Shown in pieces: positions 32,417-40,002 of a DNA stretch of 64,000 nucleotides. The DNA comes from Lysinibacillus composti (lineage in GTDB: Bacteria; Bacillota; Bacilli; Bacillales_A; Planococcaceae), in the NCBI RefSeq assembly GCF_016908465.1, contig NZ_JAFBDY010000005.1, positions 62,001 to 126,000 of the forward strand, written 5' to 3'. Position numbers and translations under genes: made by a program. The notes under the pieces were generated by a model that worked only from the letters and a program-made list of their open reading frames with translations, had not been told where the DNA came from and ran no database searches. The first letter of the stretch is position 1. Each line of letters starts with the position of its first letter.

Positions 32417-34393
32417 ATGCTAATAGGAAAACGTATTAATGATCGGTATAAAATATTGCAACTCATTGGTGGCGGTGGAATGTCCAATGTATATTTAGCA
32501 TATGACATGATATTAAACCGTGAAGTTGCTATTAAAATTTTACGTTACGATGCAGCAAACGAAGAAGAATTTCACCGTAGATTCCAACGAGAAGCCTTAT
32601 CTGCAACAAGCCTAACACATCCGAATATTGTCAGTATCTATGATGTCGATGAAGACGATGATATGCACTATATCGTGATGGAATATGTTAAAGGCAAAAC
32701 GTTGAAGCAATACATAAATGAGTTTTCGCCTTTGTCGCCTGCTCGAAGTATTCACATAATGAAACAACTTACTTCTGCCATTGCACATGCGCACGAAAAC
32801 CACATTATCCACCGTGATATTAAGCCACAGAACGTCTTAGTTGATCAGGAAGGAAATTTAAAAGTTACCGACTTTGGGATTGCGACCACATCAAGTGCAA
32901 CAAGCTATACGAAAACTAATTCTGTGATTGGGACAGTCCATTACTTATCTCCCGAACAGGCACGTGGTGGAATTGCAACGAAGAAATCAGATATCTATGC
33001 TCTAGGTATTGTATTATATGAATTATTGACTGGTGAACTCCCGTTTTCGGGGGAGTCAGCGGTATCGATTGCATTAAAGCATCTACAAGCTGAGACGCCA
33101 TCAGTTAGAGCCTTTGATGCCAATATCCCACAAGCACTTGAAAATGTAGTGTTAAAAGCGACTGCTAAAAATGAAGCACACCGGTATGACTCTGTAGAAG
33201 AAATGCAAGAAGATTTAGATACTGTTTTGTCACCAAGTCGCTCAAATGAACATAAATTTATGCCACCTGTTGACGATGATGCAACAAAAGCAATACCAAT
33301 AATCAAAGACCGTATGCCAGTTAATGAAATTGCTAATACAAAGGTATTGGCGTCCTCTACTGGTAAGAAACCTAAAGATAAATCATCAACAGGTAAAGAA
33401 AAATCAGAAAAGACTGTCAAGAAAAGAAGTCGAAAAAAGATTGCCGCCATTATTACAGCAACTATAGCGATTATCATACTTTTGATGATATTACTGTTTA
33501 ATTTGTTGAGTCCGAAAACAATTGAAATTCCAGATGTTGCAAATATGGAACCAGAAGAGGCAAAAGAAACCCTAGAAAAGGCAGGTTTTGTCATTGGAAA
33601 AGAACGAGAGCAGAATTCTGATGACGTAGAAGAGGGGCTGGTCATTAAGACGGATCCAAAAGCTGGTTTGACCCGTGTTGAAGGGACAAAAATTAATTTA
33701 ATCATCAGTATTGGCAATGAAGAAATTGAAATGGATGATTATATCGGACAAGGAATTGATCAGGTAACAACGGTTTTAAATAACATGGATTTTAAAGATA
33801 TCGAGCTTGAATACGAGCATTCCGATCAACCTGCTGGAACGATTATTGGCCAATCTCCTGAAGCTGGTGAAAAGGTTGTAGCAGAAGATACAACTGTGAC
33901 CTTAACAATTAGTGAGGGAGTCCGATATGTGACAGTACCTGATTTAAATGGATTTAATCAAACGGCGATTAGTGAATATGAGCGGAATACAGGCCTAAAT
34001 ATCGAAGTGTCAAGTGAAGAACATTCAGACACAGTTCCTGCTGGCAGTGTGATTTCTCAAGATCCCCATGCAAATGCTCAAGTTCAAGAAGGGGGAACTG
34101 TTAAAGTTGTTCTCTCTAAAGGGCCAGCACCAAAACAAGTGAAAATGTATGTTAATTCCATTGTGATCCCTTATGAACCAATTGAATTAGGTGTACCCCA
34201 GGTTGTTGAAATTTATATTGAAGATAAAAACAGGCGAATGTCAGAACCAGTTGAAACAATTGAAATTACAGAGGATTATACGTACAAAATTCAATTAGAA
34301 ATTGAAGAAGGACAAAAAGCAGCATACCGAATTGTCCGTGATTCGATGGAAATTTCAAAAGCAACGATTTCCTACGATGAACTCAAGGAATAA
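32417..34393 (+). CDS. prkC: PASTA-domain Ser/Thr protein kinase PrkC
   Basis: A membrane kinase that senses cell wall fragments and, in B. subtilis, triggers spore germination. The 658 aa comprise an N-terminal kinase domain with glycine loop IGGGGMSNVY, K40, HRDIKPQN (D134) and DFG (152-154), a basic juxtamembrane segment, one membrane span (about 342-364), three extracellular PASTA repeats (about 368-575), and a C-terminal beta-rich tail. The ribosome site AAGGAGGTG is strong. Confidence 0.96.
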   Translation: MLIGKRINDRYKILQLIGGGGMSNVYLAYDMILNREVAIKILRYDAANEEEFHRRFQREALSATSLTHPNIVSIYDVDEDDDMHYIVMEYVKGKTLKQYINEFSPLSPARSIHIMKQLTSAIAHAHENHIIHRDIKPQNVLVDQEGNLKVTDFGIATTSSATSYTKTNSVIGTVHYLSPEQARGGIATKKSDIYALGIVLYELLTGELPFSGESAVSIALKHLQAETPSVRAFDANIPQALENVVLKATAKNEAHRYDSVEEMQEDLDTVLSPSRSNEHKFMPPVDDDATKAIPIIKDRMPVNEIANTKVLASSTGKKPKDKSSTGKEKSEKTVKKRSRKKIAAIITATIAIIILLMILLFNLLSPKTIEIPDVANMEPEEAKETLEKAGFVIGKEREQNSDDVEEGLVIKTDPKAGLTRVEGTKINLIISIGNEEIEMDDYIGQGIDQVTTVLNNMDFKDIELEYEHSDQPAGTIIGQSPEAGEKVVAEDTTVTLTISEGVRYVTVPDLNGFNQTAISEYERNTGLNIEVSSEEHSDTVPAGSVISQDPHANAQVQEGGTVKVVLSKGPAPKQVKMYVNSIVIPYEPIELGVPQVVEIYIEDKNRRMSEPVETIEITEDYTYKIQLEIEEGQKAAYRIVRDSMEISKATISYDELKE

Positions 34394-34404
34394 GGAGGAA
34401 TAAA

Positions 34405-35286
34405 ATGGCTCAGGGCCAAATTCGTAAAGCACTTAGTGGTTATTACTATGTTTATCAAGAAGGTCAATTAATTCAATGTCGAGGACGAGGTGTTTTCCGC
34501 AATCGAGGGGAAGCACCTCTTGTAGGCGACTTTGTCGATTACACAAAAGAAGGCGAATCGGATGGCTATGTGATGAAAATTCATCCAAGAAAAAATGAGC
34601 TTGTTCGACCTCCGATTGCTAATATCGATCAAGCGCTATTAGTTTTTTCTGTAAAAGAGCCTGATTTTAATACCATATTATTAGACCGATTTTTAGTCGT
34701 TTTGGAATCTTTTCAAGTAAATCCAATTATTTGTTTAACAAAAACAGATTTATTGAACGGTGAAGACCGTGAAAAGCTTCAAACCTATATCGATGATTAT
34801 CGACAAATAGGATATAAGGTAATTGAAACGTTTAAAAATGATGTGTCATTGATTGAACAACTTCAGCCAGTATTAGAAGAAAAAACGACTGTGCTTGCTG
34901 GACAATCAGGTGTTGGAAAATCTACTTTGTTAAATACATTAATTCCAGATTTAAATCTAAAAACAAACGATATTTCTCAAAGTCTTGGCCGAGGAAAGCA
35001 TACAACACGTCATGTTGAGCTAATTGAAGTAGCGGGCGGTTTACTAGCTGATACACCAGGATTTAGCTCGTTTGATTTTGATACAATAGAAAAAGAAGAA
35101 TTAACTGCTTGTTTCCCCGAATTAGCTAGAATCAGTGAAAGCTGTAAATTCAGAGGGTGCTTACATTTGAAAGAGCCAAAATGTGCAGTAAAAGAAGCGG
35201 TAGAGTCAGGCGAAATTCGTTCTTATCGTTTCGAGCATTATCATCAAATTTTACAAGAAATTATCGATCGAAAGCCGAGGTACTAA
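34405..35286 (+). CDS. rsgA: Ribosome small subunit-dependent GTPase A
   Basis: A late 30S assembly GTPase. The 293 aa comprise an N-terminal OB fold, then a circularly permuted GTPase domain with TKTD (112-115) ahead of GQSGVGKS (166-173) and DTPG, and a C-terminal zinc finger with C247, C252, H254 and C260. It follows prkC by 11 bases with AAGGAGG. Confidence 0.96.
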   Translation: MAQGQIRKALSGYYYVYQEGQLIQCRGRGVFRNRGEAPLVGDFVDYTKEGESDGYVMKIHPRKNELVRPPIANIDQALLVFSVKEPDFNTILLDRFLVVLESFQVNPIICLTKTDLLNGEDREKLQTYIDDYRQIGYKVIETFKNDVSLIEQLQPVLEEKTTVLAGQSGVGKSTLLNTLIPDLNLKTNDISQSLGRGKHTTRHVELIEVAGGLLADTPGFSSFDFDTIEKEELTACFPELARISESCKFRGCLHLKEPKCAVKEAVESGEIRSYRFEHYHQILQEIIDRKPRY

Positions 35287-35288
35287 TC

Positions 35289-35954
35289 ATGATTAAAATT
35301 GCACCATCTATCCTATCAGCAAATTTTGCTAAATTAGGGGAAGAAGTGAAAGAAGTTGAAGCAGCAGGAGCTGAACTAATTCACATTGACGTAATGGACG
35401 GACATTTCGTACCAAATATTACGATGGGTCCAATAGTCGTAGAGGCTTTACGCCCAATTACAACTTTACCACTAGATGTTCATTTAATGATTGAAAATCC
35501 AGATGCTTATATTGAACAATTTGCCAAAGCAGGAGCAGATTATATTACGGTTCATGTGGAGGCATGTAGACATTTACATCGTACAATTCAATTAATTCGC
35601 TCGTTTGGTGTAAAACCAGGGGTAGTTTTAAATCCACATACACCAATTGAATCCATCCAACATATTTTAGAGGATGTAGATTTAGTATTATTTATGACAG
35701 TAAACCCAGGCTTTGGGGGCCAAAAATTCATTTCATCTGTAGTTCCAAAGGTAGAAGCACTTTCTAATATCATTAAAGAGCGCGGTTTAAACATTGATAT
35801 TGAAATTGATGGTGGCATTAACGAAGAGACAATTGTTCCTTGTGCAAAAGCCGGTGCGACGATTTTTGTCGCAGGATCAGCCATTTATAATCAAGCTGAT
35901 CGTGCAAATGCCCTACAACGAATTAAAGCTGCAGGAGAGGCTGCACTAGCCTAA
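35289..35954 (+). CDS. rpe: Ribulose-phosphate 3-epimerase
   Basis: Interconverts ribulose 5-phosphate and xylulose 5-phosphate. The 221 aa start at the ATG at 35289, just after the rsgA stop. An in-frame upstream ATG lies inside rsgA. Family blocks are APSILSANF, HIDVMDGHFVPN, MTVNPGFGGQ and DGGIN, with metal ligands H32, D34 and the late DGG aspartate. The end overlaps thiN by one base. Confidence 0.96.
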   Translation: MIKIAPSILSANFAKLGEEVKEVEAAGAELIHIDVMDGHFVPNITMGPIVVEALRPITTLPLDVHLMIENPDAYIEQFAKAGADYITVHVEACRHLHRTIQLIRSFGVKPGVVLNPHTPIESIQHILEDVDLVLFMTVNPGFGGQKFISSVVPKVEALSNIIKERGLNIDIEIDGGINEETIVPCAKAGATIFVAGSAIYNQADRANALQRIKAAGEAALA

Positions 35955-36607
35955 TGACGACAGTTGTAATTTGTTCAGGTGGTCCGAAACATGAGTTATG
36001 CTCCTTTGACACATTTAAATTACAAGAAGATGTTGTGTTTATAGGAGCAGATCGAGGATCATTATATTTGTTACAAGAGGGAATCGTGCCAACAGAAATT
36101 GTTGGAGATTTTGATTCCTTAACAGATGAAGAATGGGCATTTGTTTCCGAAAAAGGCATGAAAATAGAAAGAGTTAAAGCAGAAAAAGATGAGACGGATA
36201 CGGACTTGGCTCTATTAAAGGCATTGCACTATCAACCAACACAAATCTACATAACAGGGGTTACCGGAGGACGACTTGATCATTTTGAAGCAGCCATTCG
36301 TTCAATCTATCGTTTGCAATCAAACCATAAAGAGATACAAATGAAAATTATTAACGCTCAAAATGAAATATGCATATTCTTTCCTGGCAAACATAGGATA
36401 TTACGAGATGAAAAGTATAAATACCTTTCATTTTTCGCATATGAAAAGGATGTTCTAGACGTCACCTTACGTGGTGTAAAATACGAAACAACAAACGAGG
36501 TAATTGAACTAGGAACATCTCGTTTTACTAGTAATGAACTGATTTTAGAGCTTGGTTATATCTCCTTTTCCTCAGGCATATGTTTAATGATAAGAAGCAG
36601 TGACTAA
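35954..36607 (+). CDS. thiN: Thiamine pyrophosphokinase
   Basis: Transfers pyrophosphate from ATP to thiamine to form thiamine diphosphate. The 217 aa contain GADRG (31-35), the GDFDS motif (51-55), DTDLALL, and TGGRLDHF. The start overlaps the rpe stop (TAATG). In Bacillales it sits between rpe and spoVM, as here. Confidence 0.94.
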   Translation: MTTVVICSGGPKHELCSFDTFKLQEDVVFIGADRGSLYLLQEGIVPTEIVGDFDSLTDEEWAFVSEKGMKIERVKAEKDETDTDLALLKALHYQPTQIYITGVTGGRLDHFEAAIRSIYRLQSNHKEIQMKIINAQNEICIFFPGKHRILRDEKYKYLSFFAYEKDVLDVTLRGVKYETTNEVIELGTSRFTSNELILELGYISFSSGICLMIRSSD

Positions 36608-36622
36608 TAAGGAGGTCCGTAG

Positions 36623-36724
36623 TTGAGAGTTTATACATTTCAATTGCCGAAGTTTGTGAGTAGTTTTACGCGTAGTTGCATTAAGTTGTTTAAAGGTAAC
36701 AAAAAGAAAAAAGGTTCAGATTAA
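36623..36724 (+). CDS. spoVM: Stage V sporulation protein M, short amphipathic coat anchor
   Basis: A 33-residue peptide starting at a TTG seven bases after GGAGG. It begins MRVYTFQLPKFVSSFTR. The B. subtilis protein (26 aa) begins MKFYTIKLPKF, so the pattern Y4, T5, L8, P9, K10, F11 and R17 is kept. In B. subtilis this amphipathic helix recognises the curvature of the forespore membrane and anchors SpoIVA. Position after thiN agrees exactly. Unlike B. subtilis, the C-terminus has a Lys-rich extension (KGNKKKKGSD). Presence of this gene indicates an endospore former. Confidence 0.88.
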   Translation: MRVYTFQLPKFVSSFTRSCIKLFKGNKKKKGSD

Positions 36725-36787
36725 TCCTTCGTGAACTTATACTAACTTATTCTTGTAAGAACAACGCCGATTACACCTAATCGAGCG

Positions 36788-36819
36788 GAGCTACTAGTTA
36801 TTTACTAGTAGCTTTTTTG
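36788..36819 (+). terminator. Rho-independent terminator after spoVM
   Basis: Stem AGCTACTAGT / ACTAGTAGCT with a TATTT loop and six T. Confidence 0.9.
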
Positions 36820-36940
36820 TTTGGGGAAGTAAAGAGTGAGTACTTGAAGATAGTATTAGAGTATGTAATGAAGTGACTAGTTTTACACAAGAGCATAATG
36901 ATATAGAGTGGAATCTACTATAAAAATGGTTGGGTTCTCT

Positions 36941-37376
36941 ACATCTGGCTGATGAAGACCAAAAGGAGAAAACAGAACATGAAAAAAGGTCTTCATCCGG
37001 TCAATGAAGACCAAAATAGGATCTCCGAATACGAAAAAAGGTCTTCATCCAGTCAATGAAGACCAAAATAGGATCTCCGAATACGATAAAAGGTCTTCAT
37101 CCAGTCGATGAAGACCAAAAGGAGAAAACCGAACATGATAAAAGGTCTTCATCCAGTCGATGAAGACCAAAATAGGATCTCCGAATACGATAAAAGGTCT
37201 TCATCCAGTCGATGAAGACCAAAATAGGATCACCGAATATGAAAAAAGTTCTTCATTCAGTTGATGAAGACCGAAATGGGATCTCTGAATACGAATAAAG
37301 GTCTTCATCCAATCGATGAAGACCAAAAGGAGAAAAAAGAACATGAAAGAAGGTCTTCATCCGGTCAATGAAGACC
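36941..37376 (+). repeat. Palindrome array 1: eight 25-bp dyads at exactly 52-bp spacing
   Basis: Eight units begin at 36988, 37040, 37092, 37144, 37196, 37248, 37300 and 37352, each spacing exactly 52. A half unit (GATGAAGACC) precedes them. The unit is GGTCTTCAT, a 7-base centre (CCAGTCG or CCGGTCA), then ATGAAGACC. The 27-base linkers are of two kinds: A, with AGGATCTCCGAATACG, and B, with AGGAGAAAA and GAACATGA. They occur in the order B,A,A,B,A,A,A,B. The period is not a multiple of three, so it is not coding. It lies between the spoVM terminator and the convergent NERD gene. Confidence 0.92.
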
Positions 37377-37441
37377 ATAACGAGAACGAATAAGCATCAT
37401 AAAAGATCCTATTATTAATCCTATATGAATACAGGTTGTTC

Positions 37442-38353
37442 CTAGTTATCTATGAAATACGCCCACTGATGAACCCCTACTATTGTAAAATTTTCTTTTA
37501 AAATTTTCCTTATTATCCTCTTTGACCCAACACCCCCACACCACTCATAAATAACATTCGTCGTTATTTTCTCATCTGGGAACAAGAGCTGAAATTCCCT
37601 AACACTCCGCATAACAGCATCACCAACTGTTTCCTTATGTTCGCACACTTTACAAATGCAATTCTTCCCGAAAAAGTCAATAGAAAATGACCTGCATGCA
37701 GCGCAAATGATTCCTTTTTTCAATTGGTCGAAGTTATATGAAGGTACTTGTGTAAAGGGAGATGTCGGTAAATGAAGAGAAATTAGTTGGTCGGCCAGTT
37801 TTCTATGCTGTTCATTTAATTTTAAAGGATAGCTATCTAATTTCTTTAAATAACGATTAATTTGAGTCGGAAAAATAAATGGCTTGTCTATCGGTGCTTG
37901 GTAGAGGGTAAAACCGGGATTTATGAAAACAACAGAGGAAACTATCGGGAGTTTAAAACGTAGACTAGTGAGTAATTGACGGAGCAAAGACTCGCTTCTA
38001 CTTAACTGTAAAAGTGGATTCGTAATTTCTGACCGAGCCTTACTGTAAATTTGATCAGATTCATAAAAATAATCACCCTCAAAATTTTTCACTTCAAAAA
38101 GGTAAAGAGTATCCGGAAGCAGGATAAGTGTGTCGAGTTGGAATATGGTGTTATTTGTTTTGAGGAGTAAATCGTTTAATATCAAGCACTCACACTGTAG
38201 CTTTTCAGTCAGCCGATCAAACATCACTTCTCCTTCAAAGCCTTTTTGAAGATTGAAAAAGTGTTTCTGATCTTTATCGGACAAAGTCATACGAGTGTAT
38301 AATGAGCTCATGATTTGTAACTCGGTGGATTCAGTTCGAGGTTTTAAAAGCAT
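37442..38353 (-). CDS. NERD-domain protein with zinc-ribbon-like C-terminus
   Basis: A 303 aa protein with a nuclease-related (NERD) domain in its first half: GFEGE (38-42), D74 and the ExK pair E87/K89 (LFEVKNFEGDYF), the restriction-endonuclease-like catalytic pattern. A C-terminal CAAC..C.CKVC set (C217, C220, C234, C237) suggests a zinc ribbon. Its function is not known. B. subtilis has no gene here between spoVM and rpmB, so this is accessory. The ATG follows AGAAAGGATATGC. A copy of its first codons lies upstream at 38432-38479. Confidence 0.82.
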   Translation of the reverse strand: MLLKPRTESTELQIMSSLYTRMTLSDKDQKHFFNLQKGFEGEVMFDRLTEKLQCECLILNDLLLKTNNTIFQLDTLILLPDTLYLFEVKNFEGDYFYESDQIYSKARSEITNPLLQLSRSESLLRQLLTSLRFKLPIVSSVVFINPGFTLYQAPIDKPFIFPTQINRYLKKLDSYPLKLNEQHRKLADQLISLHLPTSPFTQVPSYNFDQLKKGIICAACRSFSIDFFGKNCICKVCEHKETVGDAVMRSVREFQLLFPDEKITTNVIYEWCGGVGSKRIIRKILKENFTIVGVHQWAYFIDN

Positions 38354-38431
38354 AATGCATATCCTTTCTAATTATTTTGAAACTTTATTTCTATTGATTA
38401 ATAAGTTAAGTGAATGCTATCAGAAAATCCA

Positions 38432-38479
38432 TTATATTTTGTGACATTTAATGGATTCAGTTCGAGGTTTTAAAATCAT
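38432..38479 (-). pseudogene. Duplicated 5' fragment of the NERD gene
   Basis: Reads MILKPRTES then diverges to a stop after 15 codons. The intact gene begins MLLKPRTES. The ribosome-site region (GGAAGGATACG versus GAAAGGATATG) and sequence further upstream are also duplicated, so about 75 bases match. It is likely the remnant of a tandem paralogue removed by deletion. Confidence 0.6.
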
Positions 38480-38704
38480 TTTTCGTATCCTTCCCTAATA
38501 TTGTTTGAAACTTCAATTCTATTTTAGCAAGAATTTGTTGGATAGATTGTTAAAAATATATTAGTTGTTTACAAGCAATTTAGCTGAGGCCATATTGCGT
38601 AATAAAAAATTTCAAATTTCTCACAACCCTAATTATATTGGATCAATTGATAAACGAAATTCAAATTTAATCCAAGAGGCCTTAATTAGGAAAAATGCAC
38701 AAAA

Positions 38705-38743
38705 AAACATCAACTTTTACTAAAAGTAAAAATTGATGTTTAT
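38705..38743 (-). terminator. Rho-independent terminator of rpmB
   Basis: Stem AACATCAACTTTTACT / AGTAAAAATTGATGTT (one mismatch), with a T-run on the minus strand. The 406-base gap 38354-38759 otherwise holds the NERD fragment and A/T-rich sequence with nothing else I can name. Confidence 0.85.
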
Positions 38744-38759
38744 GTTAGAAGCATATTTA

Positions 38760-38948
38760 TTATACGCGTTCTACTTTACCTGATTTAAGAGCACGAGCAG
38801 AAACCCATACACGCTTTGGTTTGCCGTTAACTAAGATACGAACTTTTTGTAAGTTAGCGCCCCAAGTACGTTTGTTAGCGTTCATAGCGTGTGAACGGTT
38901 GTTACCTGTGCGAGTTTTACGTCCAGTAATAACACATTGTTTTGCCAT
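38760..38948 (-). CDS. rpmB: 50S ribosomal protein L28
   Basis: A 62 aa ribosomal protein. [20 protein letters not shown] and the [14 protein letters not shown] end match the family. Only one cysteine is present near the start, so this is the non-zinc form. The ATG follows AAGGAGGGA. It is monocistronic and divergent from yloU, as in B. subtilis. Confidence 0.97.
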   Translation of the reverse strand: MAKQCVITGRKTRTGNNRSHAMNANKRTWGANLQKVRILVNGKPKRVWVSARALKSGKVERV

Positions 38949-39015
38949 GTATATTCCCTCCTTACAGATGAATCTGAAAGCTGTTTTTTCAGTTCGTTAT
39001 TTCACATACCATAAT

Positions 39016-39044
39016 AATTTACCACAGACCTACATTCTATGCAA
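39016..39044 (-). promoter_or_regulatory. Likely rpmB promoter
   Basis: On the minus strand TTGCAT, 17 bases, TAAATT. The -10 box is a moderate match. A CTGAAA/TTTCAG hairpin follows in the leader. Confidence 0.4.
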
Positions 39045-39059
39045 TAGTTTTCGCTGATG

Positions 39060-39600
39060 CTTTCAAGAAAAAAACCTTTACACTAAAAATACTTTATGAC
39101 TTACGCATTTAACTGCACAACAGGTAGTTCAGATGGCTATTGTAGTATAGTTGGAGCAACCATAGGGTAACTTTCAAAGTATATCTCCCGTCAAGATTCG
39201 CGTGACTGACAAATCATTTACTGACTGAAAGATGGCGACGATTTAAGAGTAAAACCCATCCTTTTTAAAACTAGCGTATCGATACAGAGGAATGATTTTT
39301 TTAGGTCAAACTAAAAATTCAAATTTATGACAGCCTGAAATAGGATTATTTCAATCTGAGGGAGAATTATTTAGCTATGAGTGATCCACTTTCTATTGTA
39401 TCTTAAAATAATAACAAGTTGAAACGAAATCCATCACGAACCATCATTCTAGTTGCATGTATATGAATAATGTTACTAAAATATTGTTATTTTAGGATTA
39501 TTTTTTGCGGTTTTTACAAATTCATGTATATTAGGTAGACGAGGGCTATGGATTTCTTTTATAATCATCTTTTGTGTAGTACAATAGACTGTAGCAAAAA
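39060..39600. other. Intergenic region between rpmB and yloU, no gene seen
   Basis: About 540 bases of A/T-rich sequence without a credible frame. A TACAAT at 39580-39585 may be the -10 box for yloU but lacks a good -35. I see no repeat shared with the other gaps. Confidence 0.5.
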
Positions 39601-39621
39601 GTGAGCCAAGGGGGCAAAGTC

Positions 39622-39984
39622 ATGTCAGTAGAAATTAAAAACGATTTCGGTCAAATTGATATTTCAAATGATGTAATTGCACAAATTGCAGGTGGAGCAG
39701 CAATTGAATGTTACGGTATTGTAGGCATGGCATCAAGACATCAAATTCGCGATGGTTTAACAGATATTTTACGAAAAGAAAATTTCACAAAAGGTGTAAT
39801 TATCCGTCAAGACGGAGAAGACCTTCATATCGATATGTATATTATAGTTAGCTATGGTACGAAAATTTCAGAAGTGGCTTATCAAGTTCAATCAAAAGTA
39901 AAATATACAGTAAATAAAACATTAGGAATGAGCGTTAAATCGGTGAACATATTTGTTCAAGGTGTTCGCGTAATGAATGTGTAA
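39622..39984 (+). CDS. yloU: Asp23/Gls24 family envelope-stress protein YloU
   Basis: A conserved 120 aa protein, closely matching B. subtilis YloU along its length (GQIDISNDVIAQIAGGAA.ECYGIVGMAS, YTVNKTLG, VNIFVQGVRV). Role not settled; Asp23 relatives are membrane-associated and stress-linked. I chose the ATG at 39622, after AAGGGGGC. An in-frame GTG at 39601 has no site. It is always paired with the fatty acid kinase gene downstream. Confidence 0.9.
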   Translation: MSVEIKNDFGQIDISNDVIAQIAGGAAIECYGIVGMASRHQIRDGLTDILRKENFTKGVIIRQDGEDLHIDMYIIVSYGTKISEVAYQVQSKVKYTVNKTLGMSVKSVNIFVQGVRVMNV

Positions 39985-40002
39985 GAGGAGGATTTGAAAC
40001 TG

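Noticed and set aside
36941-37376. Array 1 as a CRISPR array
   Set aside because: The linkers are themselves repeated (two kinds) instead of unique spacers, the dyads vary, and no cas genes are near. The same holds for the arrays at 55483 and 62460.
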